Of a stretch of 64,000 bases of DNA, positions 35,901-45,253 are shown piece by piece. Each line of letters opens with the position of its first letter. The first letter of the stretch is position 1. A model generated the notes under the pieces. That model was not told the origin of the DNA. It did not search any database and was given only the letters and a program-made list of their open reading frames with translations. The position numbers were made by a program, and so were the translations under genes. Origin of the DNA: JANELJ01 sp024511395 (GTDB lineage Bacteria > Pseudomonadota > Gammaproteobacteria > GRL18); NCBI GenBank assembly GCA_963681975.1, contig OY820613.1, positions 2,294,001 through 2,358,000 on the forward strand, given 5' to 3'.

Positions 35901-35917
35901 GCGGGCAGGATGCCCGC
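35901..35917. terminator. Short GC hairpin between convergent genes
   Basis: GCGGGC-AGGAT-GCCCGC lies between the GlcD-like gene (plus) and sspB (minus). There is no T-run on either side, so it is at best a weak or factor-dependent terminator. Confidence 0.45.
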
Positions 35918-35935
35918 AATTCCCATCTAGGTGAA

Positions 35936-36334
35936 TCATTTCACCAGTGTAAGGTGTGGCTTGGAACTGTCATCTTTCTGGGGTTTGCCATCGGTGGGTG
36001 TTGGCGTATCAGGGCCATCATCTATACCTTCTTCAGGAAACATCATACCACGGCCATTTTCCTTGGAATACAGTGCCAGTGCTGCCATAACCGGAACATT
36101 AACATGCATAGGTTTACCACCAAAGCGGGCATTAAAACTCACAGCATCGTTGGTCAGTTCCAGATCTTGGGTCGCCGTCAGGCTGATATTAAGAATGATT
36201 TTGCCATCCTGAACATGTTCAAGCGGCACAATAACCCCTTCTGTATTGGCATCAACCAGCAGATAGGGAGTCTGATCATTATCGATCAGCCAGTCATAAA
36301 TGGCACGTAATAAATAAGGACGGCTTGGTGTCAT
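35936..36334 (-). CDS. sspB: ClpXP protease specificity-enhancing factor SspB
   Basis: An adaptor that delivers ssrA-tagged proteins to ClpXP. The 132-residue protein has the folded substrate-binding domain (RPYLLRAIYDWLIDNDQTPY, LNISLTATQDLEL, FNARFGGKPMHVNVPV), then a flexible acidic linker, and ends in the ClpX-binding tail HLTLVK. It follows sspA by 50 bp as in most gammaproteobacteria. Confidence 0.95.
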   Translation of the reverse strand: MTPSRPYLLRAIYDWLIDNDQTPYLLVDANTEGVIVPLEHVQDGKIILNISLTATQDLELTNDAVSFNARFGGKPMHVNVPVMAALALYSKENGRGMMFPEEGIDDGPDTPTPTDGKPQKDDSSKPHLTLVK

Positions 36335-36384
36335 TCTATTTTCTCTTTAACTCCTGAAAGTGTCTTTAGAGTATTATTTAAAGT

Positions 36385-37017
36385 TCAGGAAATCGCTTCC
36401 ATATCTTCTTCAACTTCTGACAGGCTCTGTTGAAAAGACTCTCTTTCAAATATCCGCTGAGCATACTGTTTAACCGCATTGGCTTCATCGGGCAGTTCAA
36501 TGCACATTTCGTTTAAACGCCATAAAATAGGCGCAATGGCACAGTCCACCAGGGTAAATTCATCAGACATAAAAAATGGTTTCTGTTCAAATACCGGGGA
36601 TATAGTGGTTAAACTTTCACGTAATTCCTTACGTTGTTTGACACTCTGCTTATCGGTTTTACCAATTAGTTTTTCTACCAGCGGATCCCAGTCTTTTTTT
36701 ATACGGATCAACAGCATCTTTAACTTGGCGCGATTAACCGGATCAACTGGCATTAAAGGGGGATGTGGAAAACGCTCATCCAAGTATTCCATTATCAACT
36801 GAGCATCGTATAACACCAGATCACGATCCACCAGAGTCGGAGCCGTGTTATAAGGGTTCAGATCAAGCAGATCTTCCGGAAGATTGTCAGGATCCACATT
36901 AACAATTTCATGATTAATGCCTTTTTCTGCCAACACCATTCTTACTCGATGACTCAAAAGATCATTTCCATCAGAAAAAAAGGTCATAATTGATCTTCTA
37001 TTTGTAAGTTGAGTCAT
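36385..37017 (-). CDS. sspA: Stringent starvation protein A (GST-fold, RNA polymerase-associated)
   Basis: A GST-like protein that binds RNA polymerase and affects stress gene expression. I chose the ATG at 37017 (210 aa): GGAGG is just upstream, and the resulting MTQLTNRRSIMTFFSDG lines up with E. coli SspA. The thioredoxin-like part holds LNPYNTAPTLVDRDL and the typical EYLDERFPHPPLMPVDP stretch; the helical domain ends with PVFEQKPFFMSDEFTLVDC. It follows the petABC operon and is separated from it by a terminator. Confidence 0.95.
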   Translation of the reverse strand: MTQLTNRRSIMTFFSDGNDLLSHRVRMVLAEKGINHEIVNVDPDNLPEDLLDLNPYNTAPTLVDRDLVLYDAQLIMEYLDERFPHPPLMPVDPVNRAKLKMLLIRIKKDWDPLVEKLIGKTDKQSVKQRKELRESLTTISPVFEQKPFFMSDEFTLVDCAIAPILWRLNEMCIELPDEANAVKQYAQRIFERESFQQSLSEVEEDMEAIS

Positions 37018-37043
37018 AGTTCCTCCATCGGAATTCATAAACG

Positions 37044-37069
37044 CAAAAAGGAGGCAATACAGCCTCCTA
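37044..37069 (-). terminator. Rho-independent terminator after petABC
   Basis: On the minus strand AGGAGGC-TGTATT-GCCTCCT is followed by TTTTTGCG. It lies 74 bp beyond the petC stop codon and before sspA, so it should end the petABC transcript. The sspA start codon follows within 30 bp, so a separate sspA promoter, or partial read-through, is needed. Confidence 0.85.
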
Positions 37070-37142
37070 ATTATAGTGACTTCAACCTTCCTGAATTGGG
37101 GCAGTAAAGCCCGAATTCAATAGGGTCTATTGTAAATCGTTA

Positions 37143-37874
37143 TTAGTGGACACCTTTCCAGTAATCTTTCTTCATTGCATAGGCAAATCCGAATAATACG
37201 ACCAGAAAGATCAGTACATAAACACCCAGAGATTTACGATAACTCTGATTAGGTTCACCCATATAAGACATATAGGCCACCAGATCATTAATCATGGCAT
37301 TAAACTCTTCAGGTGTCATGGTACCCTGTTCAACCACTTCTGTACCCACGATCACTTTTTCACCATCATGGTCTTCAATAAGCGGCTTTTTAACACCTTC
37401 CTGCTTCCAGAAGATATTAGGCATGCCCACATCTTTGAAGACAATATTATTATGACCAGTGGTTTTAGAAGGATCGGCATAGAAACCTTTCAGATAACTG
37501 TATAACCAGTCAACACCACGGGAACGGGCTACCAGAGATAAATCCGGTGGCACCGCACCAAAAGCCTGTTTGGCGTATTCCGGTGTCATCACTGCAGTCA
37601 TGGTACTACCGAACTTGGTGCCCAGATGATTAAGATTACCCATCACCTGTTCTTCGGTCATGCCCAAGTCAGTGGCTACACGGTTAAAACGAACATATTT
37701 GGCAGAATGACAGCTCAGGCAATAGTCAGTAAAGACCTTAACACCGCGCTGCAGTGAAGCTTTATCGTCAACATTGATGCTGGCTTTTTCCAAATGCTCT
37801 CCGCCACTAGTCAATACCAGACCAGTACTTGTCATTGCTACAAAAGTTAGCAGAATCAGGATTGTTTTTTTCAT
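37143..37874 (-). CDS. petC: Cytochrome c1 of the bc1 complex
   Basis: The haem-c subunit of ubiquinol-cytochrome c reductase, 243 residues. A signal peptide is at the start (KKTILILLTFVAMTSTGL), the haem site C-LS-C-H at 52-56, and a C-terminal membrane anchor (YVLIFLVVLFGFAYAMKK). It starts four bases inside the petB stop (ATGA). The compact c1 without a fused cytochrome b is the usual gammaproteobacterial form. Confidence 0.95.
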   Translation of the reverse strand: MKKTILILLTFVAMTSTGLVLTSGGEHLEKASINVDDKASLQRGVKVFTDYCLSCHSAKYVRFNRVATDLGMTEEQVMGNLNHLGTKFGSTMTAVMTPEYAKQAFGAVPPDLSLVARSRGVDWLYSYLKGFYADPSKTTGHNNIVFKDVGMPNIFWKQEGVKKPLIEDHDGEKVIVGTEVVEQGTMTPEEFNAMINDLVAYMSYMGEPNQSYRKSLGVYVLIFLVVLFGFAYAMKKDYWKGVH

Positions 37875-39112
37875 TTCATTGTCACCCTTTCTGGAACTGG
37901 TTTATTCGTTTCCATCTTCGTGTAGAAAGGCATCAACAGGAAGAAGGCAAAATAGTAAATGGTACAGATTTGCGCCACTAGGGTACGCATATCAGTAGGT
38001 GCTTTGGTACCTAAATAACCCAGAGTAATAAATGCAACTACAAATAATGCCACCAGAATCTTGTACCAGCCAGCACGATAACGGATGGATTTAACAGGGT
38101 TACGATCCAGCCAAGGCAGGAAGAACAACACGACAATTGCTGCGCCCATGGCTATTACACCAGGGAAAGCCGAACCGGCAATACTTGGAACCGCACGCAG
38201 TATCGAGTAATACGGGGTGAAGTACCAGACCGGTGCAATATGTTCAGGTGTCTTCAATGGGTTAGCAGGCTCAAAGTTAGCATGCTCCAAGAAGTAGCCG
38301 AACATTTCCGGAATAAAGAATACTACTCCAGCAAAGAACATCAGGAATACTACAACACCAACAATATCTTTTACAGAATAATAAGGATGGAATGGAATGC
38401 CGTCTCTGGGGATGCCGTTTTCATCTTTATTTTTCTTGATTTCAACACCATCAGGGTTATTGGAACCGACTTCATGCAGGGCAATAATATGTGCCACAAT
38501 AAGGCCAATCAGAATCAGCGGAATGGCAATAATATGTAAGGAGAAGAAACGGTTCAGGGTTGCATCACCAATTACAAAGTCACCACGAACCCAGATACCT
38601 AGGTCTTCACCTACAAAGGGAATAGCACTGACCAGATTAATAATTACCTGTGCACCCCAGAAGGACATCTGACCCCAGGGTAACAGGTATCCCATAAAGC
38701 CTTCAGCCATCAGAGCCAGGAAAATCAGTACACCAAAGATCCATACCAGTTCACGGGGCTTTTTATAAGAACCGTAAATCAGGCCACGGAACATGTGCAG
38801 GTAAACAACAATAAAGAATGCTGATGCACCCGTTGAATGGAAATAGCGGATTAACCAGCCCCATTCCACATCGCGCATAATATTCATTTCTACTGACTGG
38901 AATGCCAGTGCCGTATCCGGCTTGTAAAACATGGCCAGGAAAATCCCGGAAAGCACTTGGATAACCAGTACCATAATGGCCAGTGAGCCGAAAAAGTACC
39001 AGAAGTTAAAGTTTTTAGGTGCATAGTATTTTGACAGATGTTCTTCCCACATCTTTGTCAGAGGGAAACGGGCATCAACCCATCCCATTAAATCATTGAC
39101 TCTTTGTCCCAT
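37871..39112 (-). CDS. petB: Cytochrome b of the bc1 complex
   Basis: The membrane subunit with both quinone sites, 413 residues and eight predicted transmembrane helices. It shows the first helix FWYFFGSLAIMVLVIQVLSG, the haem-ligand regions around FHSTGASAFFIVVYLHMFRG and RFFSLHIIAIPLILIGL, and the Qo-site segment PEHIAPVWYFTPYYSILR. It overlaps the petA stop by one base (TAATG). Confidence 0.97.
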   Translation of the reverse strand: MGQRVNDLMGWVDARFPLTKMWEEHLSKYYAPKNFNFWYFFGSLAIMVLVIQVLSGIFLAMFYKPDTALAFQSVEMNIMRDVEWGWLIRYFHSTGASAFFIVVYLHMFRGLIYGSYKKPRELVWIFGVLIFLALMAEGFMGYLLPWGQMSFWGAQVIINLVSAIPFVGEDLGIWVRGDFVIGDATLNRFFSLHIIAIPLILIGLIVAHIIALHEVGSNNPDGVEIKKNKDENGIPRDGIPFHPYYSVKDIVGVVVFLMFFAGVVFFIPEMFGYFLEHANFEPANPLKTPEHIAPVWYFTPYYSILRAVPSIAGSAFPGVIAMGAAIVVLFFLPWLDRNPVKSIRYRAGWYKILVALFVVAFITLGYLGTKAPTDMRTLVAQICTIYYFAFFLLMPFYTKMETNKPVPERVTMK

Positions 39113-39720
39113 TATGCATTACTCCCGTCTTGACCTATTAGGATCACTGTATCGCTCTTGAAATAATATGGCATGATTGGCAGGTTCTTTGGAGCCGGCA
39201 TGGATTTGCGAACCCGACCAGCAAGGTCATAAATAGAACCATGGCAAGGGCAGAAATAACCACCTTTCCAGTCATGTCCAAGGGAACCAGCAAACGGGTT
39301 ATTTAAGTCGGGCACATATTTCGGTGCACAACCCAAGTGAGTACACACCCCTTCCATAACAATAACTTTACGGTGACTGTCATAAGAACGGGTTGGGTTC
39401 TTACAATAGTCAGGCTGGGTAGACATTTCGGAATCCGGATCAGCAAGCATCTCAGTATCTGTTTCCAATACCTTGATATTCTCGTCTGTTCTGTTTAGAA
39501 CGTAAACCGGCTTACCTCGCCACTCTACCGTGATCATTTGCCCTTCTTCAATTTTGCTGATGTCAACCTGCACTGGAGCACCGGCTGCTAAAGCTTTAGC
39601 GCTGGGTTTCCAAGATTTGATGAAGGGTACAGCTACAAAACCGGCACCAATGGCACCCACCACCGTAGTGGAAACAACCAGAAAGCGACGTTTGCTATTA
39701 TTTACAGCATCTGTACTCAT
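39112..39720 (-). CDS. petA: Rieske iron-sulfur subunit of the bc1 complex
   Basis: The Rieske protein accepts electrons from ubiquinol. The start at 39720 has GGGAG in range and gives 202 residues; a start five codons upstream is less likely. A twin-arginine-type signal anchor (NSKRRFLVVSTTVVGAIGAG) is followed by the cluster motifs CTHLGC and CPCHGS. The region between them is longer than in mitochondrial proteins, as is common for this group. First gene of petABC. Confidence 0.96.
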   Translation of the reverse strand: MSTDAVNNSKRRFLVVSTTVVGAIGAGFVAVPFIKSWKPSAKALAAGAPVQVDISKIEEGQMITVEWRGKPVYVLNRTDENIKVLETDTEMLADPDSEMSTQPDYCKNPTRSYDSHRKVIVMEGVCTHLGCAPKYVPDLNNPFAGSLGHDWKGGYFCPCHGSIYDLAGRVRKSMPAPKNLPIMPYYFKSDTVILIGQDGSNA

Positions 39721-40080
39721 TAACTTAACTCCCAAATTTAAGAAATTTTCCCACCCGAAATAACTTCAGTTTTTTATAAATCATTTTGTAAAAAACCTTA
39801 ATAATTAGTAAGGATTTCTTAATTCGATACCAAAAAAATTTGTTACATTTTCTTAAAAGATGAGCATAATATCAAGTACAATTTCATTATTTACTAATTA
39901 ACCTGATATTTATCATAAATGTGTCGACAAAATACCGGAATTTTCAAGAATTTAAATTTTAATTGCTATTTCTAAATAGTCTTGATTTCACCTGAGTTGT
40001 TGCATTTTACAATAGCTGCCCCCCTTTTTAAGGTGAATTTCGAGCTAAAAAAACGACTCCGGAAACTTTACAGTAAAACG
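39721..40080. other. 360-bp AT-rich gap upstream of petABC
   Basis: There is no coding sequence on either strand that looks real, and no RNA gene was recognised. It must contain the petABC promoter; a candidate on the minus strand is TTGATA at 39875-39870 with GAAAAT 17 bases further (39852-39847), but the -10 is weak. The Nif3 gene ends at the right edge, pointing the same way, so any terminator for it also lies here (a T-poor region, none clear). Confidence 0.5.
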
Positions 40081-40824
40081 CTAAACTGGATTATATTTGT
40101 CTACAAATATATGCTCCAGATCAAATTGCTCAGCAAGATGTTCTCCTAAAGCCTGTACTCCGTAGCGCTCGGTGGCATGATGCCCGGCAGCAAAGTAATG
40201 AATATTGTTTTCCCTGGCCAGATGCCAGATATTTTCAGAAATTTCACCACTGATAAAGGCATCAGCCTCTACGGCAACCGCCTGCTCTATCCAGGACTGT
40301 GCCGCTCCGGTGCAAAGGGCTACTTTTTCCAGCATTCTTTCTGAAGGAATATGCAGTGCCTGACGTTCCAGTACCTGGGACAGGTGACTGACAAAAGTTT
40401 CACCGCTCTGGCGCTCAATAGTACCCAGCAGTGCTATGTCATTATTACCGAAGAAAGATTCTGTTTTTATACCCAGTTTCTGTGCCAGCAACACATTATT
40501 GCCCAGGGTTTTATGAGCATCCAGTGGCAGATGATAGGCCAGCAGATTAATATCATGACAGAGCAGAGATTTAATGCGCCGGTATTTAATACCAGTCAGA
40601 ACCGGAGCTTCGCCTTTCCAGAAAAAACCATGATGTACCAGCAGACAGTCAGCCTCCAGCTTAACGGCTTCATCAATCAGATCCTGACTTGCGGTAACCC
40701 CACTGACAATGCGCTGAATTGAATCATTTCCCTGGATCTGCAGCCCATTGGGGCAATAATCAGAAAAACGTTCAGTTTCAAGAAGTTCATCACAATAAGC
40801 AACCAGTTCTTTACTTTTAACCAC
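40081..40824 (-). CDS. Nif3-like dinuclear metal centre protein (YbgI family)
   Basis: A 247-residue protein of the NIF3/YbgI family; the family forms toroidal hexamers with a two-metal site, and its role is not settled (a GTP cyclohydrolase-like activity has been proposed for some). Family features are YCPNGLQIQG, the metal-binding LLVHHGFFWK, INLLAYHLPLDAH, and the C-terminal FAAGHHATERYG. The pairing with degS/algW and petABC-sspAB is conserved in Pseudomonas-like genomes. It is divergent from degS. Confidence 0.92.
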   Translation of the reverse strand: MVKSKELVAYCDELLETERFSDYCPNGLQIQGNDSIQRIVSGVTASQDLIDEAVKLEADCLLVHHGFFWKGEAPVLTGIKYRRIKSLLCHDINLLAYHLPLDAHKTLGNNVLLAQKLGIKTESFFGNNDIALLGTIERQSGETFVSHLSQVLERQALHIPSERMLEKVALCTGAAQSWIEQAVAVEADAFISGEISENIWHLARENNIHYFAAGHHATERYGVQALGEHLAEQFDLEHIFVDKYNPV

Positions 40825-40964
40825 AAATTATTAACACTTATCCATATAAAACACAATTTCTGAGCAGACTGATATACAAACGGCTCTGGAAGATTTATTG
40901 TATTATTCAGCTCTTTAATCAGCAAAACAGGCCTACCCCAAAATATTAAGGTAAAATAAACCCC

Positions 40965-42176
40965 ATGACCGGTAAAAAAATAACCCAAAATTACTCATCC
41001 GGCCTGTTTTACCTGCTCTCAGCACTGGCAGGTTTTTTATTGGCCATTACCTATAATTATCTCCTGACCGATTCAGGAAAGCCATCAAAATCAGAAACGG
41101 TTAAATTACCACAGCCAGACAGGTCAATACCAGCCCTAGTCGATAATAATCGATATACAGAAGGCATCGTCAGTTTTGCACCGGCAGTACACAGAGCAGC
41201 ACCAGCCGTGGTTAATATTTTTACCCGTAAACTGATTAAGCAAAAAGAATCTCTGTATAACAATTCGGCCTTAAGAGCCCTGCTTGAAAACCGCCACCCT
41301 CCGCCACGCTATAAAGAAGAAACCAATTTGGGTTCAGGGGTTATCGTCTCATCTTCCGGTCACATATTAACCAATAACCATGTTATTTCCGGTGCTGAAG
41401 ATATCGAGGTTTTATTACAGGACGGCCGTTATTTACGTGCCCGGCTGGTAGGACGTGACCTAGAAACCGATCTAGCGCTACTAAAAGTGACCGCTGCAGA
41501 TCTGCCCACTATACATTTCGGTGATTCCTCTAAATTACAGGTGGGTGATATTGTCCTGGCCATTGGCAATCCTTTCGGCCTGGGTAATACAGTTACTTCC
41601 GGGATCATTAGTGCCCTGAACCGTTCCCAGTTTAGAGCCAACAGCTTTGACAATTTTATCCAGACCGATGCAGCCATTAATCCCGGCAATTCCGGGGGAG
41701 CCCTGGTTAATACCCGCGGTGAAATGATTGGTGTCAATACCATTAATATCAGCAACAGCGGTGGCTCTCAGGGTATTGGTTTTGCCATTCCTGCTACTCT
41801 GGCACAGGAAGTGATGCAGCAGTTGATCCGCTTTGGTGAAGTCCGCCGGGGCTGGATTGGTATTGAGGCCAGAGAAATATCACCCATGCTGGCACAGCAA
41901 CTCAACAGCGTCGTGGATCATGGCCTGCTGATCATTGGCGTACTGAAAAACGGGCCCGGTCAGAAAGCCGGCATTCAGGTAGGTGATATGATCACCCATA
42001 TAAATGGTATAAAAATTACCCCCGCTAAAGATGCCCTGCGGTTAATCACTCACCTGAGTCCGGGGGATATTGCGGTATTAAGAGGGATCCGAGGGAATCA
42101 GTCGGTACAGTTCAGGATTGTAGCGCAGGAGCGGCCGCAGATGTCGGGGAGGTGGAAGAGCAGTGCTGAGCGTTGA
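40965..42176 (+). CDS. degS: Periplasmic serine protease DegS/AlgW (trypsin-PDZ)
   Basis: An HtrA-type protease anchored in the inner membrane, which starts the sigma-E/AlgU stress cascade by cutting the anti-sigma factor. The anchor is at residues 13-33, the triad is His139 (LTNNHVIS), Asp169 (LETDLALLKV) and Ser243 (NPGNSGGAL), and one PDZ domain follows (GPGQKAGIQVGDMITHINGI). At 403 residues it is longer than E. coli DegS (355), partly because of a tail after the PDZ domain (RPQMSGRWKSSAER) whose last codons lie in a heptamer repeat. By synteny it marks the left border of the accessory island. Confidence 0.92.
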   Translation: MTGKKITQNYSSGLFYLLSALAGFLLAITYNYLLTDSGKPSKSETVKLPQPDRSIPALVDNNRYTEGIVSFAPAVHRAAPAVVNIFTRKLIKQKESLYNNSALRALLENRHPPPRYKEETNLGSGVIVSSSGHILTNNHVISGAEDIEVLLQDGRYLRARLVGRDLETDLALLKVTAADLPTIHFGDSSKLQVGDIVLAIGNPFGLGNTVTSGIISALNRSQFRANSFDNFIQTDAAINPGNSGGALVNTRGEMIGVNTINISNSGGSQGIGFAIPATLAQEVMQQLIRFGEVRRGWIGIEAREISPMLAQQLNSVVDHGLLIIGVLKNGPGQKAGIQVGDMITHINGIKITPAKDALRLITHLSPGDIAVLRGIRGNQSVQFRIVAQERPQMSGRWKSSAER

Positions 42177-42190
42177 GAAAGAGCATAGCT
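42168..42190. repeat. Heptamer-family remnant at the degS 3' end
   Basis: GAGCGTTGAGAAAGAGCATAG matches the heptamer tail at 5181-5199 (AGCGTTCAGAAAGAGCCTAGCT) with two changes. The degS stop TGA falls inside it, so the repeat supplies the last codons of the protein. Confidence 0.75.
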
Positions 42191-42335
42191 TTCAGCGAAA
42201 AGTTTAAAACTGCTTTTTCTTCAGTCAAATTAGAACCCCATATAAAAACATACTATTATATTAACTAAAGAACCTTTATCCTTGTTATTCATAGTTATAT
42301 AATTAGAAAATAACCCCATAATAAATAATAATAGT

Positions 42336-42527
42336 ATGAAGCATACACTGAAACTTGCCGTCAATTATACAGATACTGCAAGCGGAAACAGATATCAACT
42401 ACCTGCCGTTTACACTCGCAATGGTATTTTGATTTCCCACCTCAGATATCTTGCATGGTTTTCAGAAAAGAGTGATTCATGGAGGGAGAAATCAATTTTT
42501 TCCGTAAGGTTGCTGATTGACTATATA
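42336..42527 (+). pseudogene. gmtY: GmtY-like recombinase, N-terminal fragment
   Basis: The frame from the ATG at 42336 gives 64 residues, MKHTLKLAVNYTDTASG, then QLPAVYTRNGILISHLRYLA and SIFSVRLLIDYI, before it is cut by an IS5-type element. The pattern (short beta strand, PAVYT-x-x-G-I-L, then paired helices) is what I associate with the start of GmtY recombinases from gamma-mobile-trio elements. The rest of the recombinase continues on the other side of the IS at 43685. The family call is from memory and is stronger for the later part. Confidence 0.5.
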
Positions 42528-43684
42528 GTTCAACCTGAATAATACCGTTTTAAGTCTGACATCAAGCTAGGTTTAAAGCGGCTGATTGTTCTGGTTTGAT
42601 AAAATATCCCATCAAACCGGAAATAATTTTGAGCCACAAAAGCCGGAGCTTATTGAGGATCTTTCTTAAGTTATGACCAGCGGCTACCATAACCACATTA
42701 ATGGCATCACCGACTGCACCTTTGAGGTAGCAGCGGTCTAAACGGCCATCGTTTTTCATATGACCGATTTCAGGCTCAATCGCACTGCGCCGTTTTAATG
42801 CCTTTTTAATACTTCGGGTAACGCCTCGCTTCTGACCTGAGATAAAAACTTTAGTGTCTTTTACTTCATGTCCATGATAACCCCGGTCAACAAAGCATTG
42901 TTCCGGTTGTACGGCTGTAAACTGTTTTATCTGTTCCAGTTGTGGCAGCAAGGTATGTCCATCATAAGGATTGCCCGGACAGCTTTGAGCACCAATAACA
43001 AAGCCTTCCTTGTTAGTTACCGCGATACTGGTTTTAACTCCAAATTCATAAGGCTTATGAGCTTTGCCTTTACTGATACACTCGACTTCAGGAGCATGTA
43101 AACTGTAAAGCTTGTTCTTACTGTGCTGCTCCTGCTCAATTAGTTTCTGAGCCTGTTCCAGTGCCACTTCAAACAATGACTGAATATCAACAGAATAGTT
43201 GGGCAGTTGTCGTTCAATATCCCGTTTAACACGACCTAAACGGGATTTCAGTTTATTGTTCATTTTCTTCATGCGTTTAAACTGTTTTGCATGTGCATAA
43301 CGACTGGCCATTAGTACATATTGCGGCCCAACCCGATTATAGTTCTGGCGCAGTTTAATACCGTGCTCTTTGGACAGTTTAATCAGGTTTTCTCTGGCTT
43401 TGTTCAGGAGCTTTGAATCGGTTGGAAAAGCGATGTTCTTTTCCTGTACGGTAGTATCTACCGTGACTTTCTTTAAACTGCCTGGCTTGATAGTTTTACT
43501 CTTTAGTCCGGCTTTAATGGTTTCAATCAGTAATTTTTCACTGCCTGATTTACCCGGCCGGTTACGCCATTTGGTCATGGTCACAGGGTGTATGGGCATT
43601 TTATGCTGAAAGTATTCTTCACCACAAAAATACTGCCAGTACAGATTTTCTGTCCAGCCTTTTACTACCTGTTCATCTGATAAA
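42528..43684 (-). mobile_element. IS5-family element, copy C, right end deleted
   Basis: The left border is intact (GTTCAACC after TATATA). The copy stops at 43684, inside the 5' part of the transposase, about 340 bp short of the right terminus, and passes straight into the recombinase gene. The deletion removed both the IS right end and part of the recombinase gene. Confidence 0.9.
42562..43684 (-). pseudogene. IS5-family transposase, N-terminus deleted (copy C)
   Basis: The frame matches the 447-residue transposase from about residue 75 (the TENLYWQYFCGEEYF region) to the end. The first 70 or so residues are gone. The open part from the internal ATG at 43599 (345 aa) keeps the DDE motifs but lacks the DNA-binding N-terminus. 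Confidence 0.88.
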
Positions 43685-44359
43685 GAAGGCTATGACCAGA
43701 GCCGCATAAACCCTTTCAGAGAAGCTACCAGTTGGGAAGAACGAATGAACTGGTGTGCTTACTATCATAAACAGGCCAATATATTTCTGAATCATCTGTC
43801 TTCATACTCCAAGGCGCAAAAGGAAGCAGCACGTCAACGGCTGGTTTATACTCCAAATTCACTCATGATTAGCAACGATAAAGCTGAGCGGTTTCCGGAA
43901 GATAAAATTGAAAGCCTGATTCATGAGGGTTTTATCACCCGAGGAAACCAGGACTATCGTTCACAGGCAATGACCATGCTCCTAAACTATGGAGGACTTC
44001 GGAAAAGCGAAATTTTCCATATTTTTACCTCGGATATAACAATTCATCCAAATCATCCGGATGAGGCACTGATACGGGTGTATCACCCGGTTTATGGCCG
44101 GTCACCTGATCCCAGGTACAAAAACAGGGCTGAATATTTAAAAACTGAAACGACCTACAAGTCAAGAAACACATATCGAATAACCGAGCGTTTGTATTCC
44201 GGCTGGAAGAACCCACTCATGACCAGCAAAGAGGGCTATTTCGAGGTGATATTCAACCCGACACACAAAGCGAAGGTGTTTCTGAATATCTGGGTGAAAT
44301 CTACCGCGCTTTGTTTCGTTCTTTTGAAGAACAACACCAGAACAAAAAACCAGCCATGA
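43685..44359 (+). pseudogene. gmtY: GmtY-like tyrosine recombinase, catalytic part
   Basis: The frame is open from the IS junction (EGYDQSRINPFREATSWEER) and includes MTMLLNYGGLRKSEIFHIFT, which is the arginine-I box of a tyrosine recombinase (G-L-R-x-S-E). The segment SGWKNPLMTSKEGYFEVIF with HKAKVFLNIW is near the usual C-terminus of GmtY-type proteins. The ATG at 43745 is only an internal methionine. About 80 residues appear lost between the two halves. After NIW the frame runs on into unrelated sequence to 44359, because the gene is fused out of frame to the next fragment. Confidence 0.6.
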
Positions 44360-44706
44360 AACACCGGGCAGAAGATGACTGGATTGAGGAAATCGAGAAT
44401 CCGAAGCACAAGCTACTGGCTCGTATGCAGGCTGCGGAACTTGTTGCGGCCAACAAGAAACTCCGGGAGTTTATTCCCCCTGGAACCCGTATTGAAGTCA
44501 GGGACTACCAGAATGAATTCCAGGAAAAAGATCACAAACTGAATAAGATAGAGCACCGTGCACTGGAATACATTATTTCGAAACAGTTTCTTGACAAGTG
44601 GGGGTTCTCAACCTCAGAATATGGCGAAATTCTGGATAGCACCGGAACCGTGGTGCTTCGTGCTGCCACTGTCGATGCCATCAAAAAATCACTGACTTAC
44701 CTGTAG
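44296..44706 (+). pseudogene. gmtX: GmtX-like protein, C-terminal fragment
   Basis: A second frame, overlapping the end of the recombinase, reads EIYRALFRSFEEQHQNKK, then AEDDWIEEIENPKHKLLARM, and ends with IEHRALEYIISKQFLDKWGF and VDAIKKSLTYL. The pattern (D-W-x-E-E-I-x-x-P, a charged helical middle, and a final A-L-E-x-x-I-S / W-G-F block) is what I recall for GmtX, the small third protein of gamma-mobile-trio elements. It has no start of its own (TTG at 44311). GmtZ, normally encoded between the two, is absent, so a deletion joined gmtY to the tail of gmtX. Confidence 0.5.
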
Positions 44707-44712
44707 AATTCG

Positions 44713-45192
44713 ATGGATACAAACCTTATAACACCCAAAGGTTACACTGAATTGCAAAAAGAGCTTGATGAACTCTGGCGCAAAGAACGGCCCAAAATTA
44801 CAAAAATTGTTCAATGGGCAGCAAGCCTCGGTGACCGTTCCGAGAACGCAGACTACCAGTACAACAAGAAAAGGCTTCGTGAGATTGACCGTAGAGTCAG
44901 GTTTCTCAGAAAACGCCTGGAAAATCTGCGTGTAGTTAAATATAACCCAGTTCAGGAGGGCAAGGTTTACTTTGGTGCCTGGGTCAAGTTAATTGATGAA
45001 GACAACAACACCTTGTTTTTCAGAATAGTTGGCCCGGATGAGATCTATGGCAAAAAAAACTACGTATCACTTGAGGCACCAGTTTCCAGAGCCTGCCTCG
45101 GGAAAAGTGTAGGAGATGAGGTGGTTATTCGAACGCCACAATCCAGCAAAATATGGGAGATTGAGCATATCAAATACGATACACCAAAATAA
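44713..45192 (+). CDS. greB: Transcription elongation factor GreB
   Basis: GreB rescues backtracked RNA polymerase by stimulating transcript cleavage. The 159-residue protein has the coiled-coil domain with the near-invariant WAASLGDRSENADYQYNKKR (acidic residues at the tip) and the FKBP-like C-terminal domain (EGKVYFGAWV, FRIVGPDEIYG). It is very close to E. coli GreB throughout. It starts only six bases after the GmtX fragment and lies inside the accessory island, so it may be cargo or a displaced core gene. No other Gre gene is in the window. Confidence 0.95.
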   Translation: MDTNLITPKGYTELQKELDELWRKERPKITKIVQWAASLGDRSENADYQYNKKRLREIDRRVRFLRKRLENLRVVKYNPVQEGKVYFGAWVKLIDEDNNTLFFRIVGPDEIYGKKNYVSLEAPVSRACLGKSVGDEVVIRTPQSSKIWEIEHIKYDTPK

Positions 45193-45253
45193 TAGTTTTA
45201 TATGAGATAGAGTTTCTCAGCTAACAGACTGAACTATTACACATTATTTGGCA

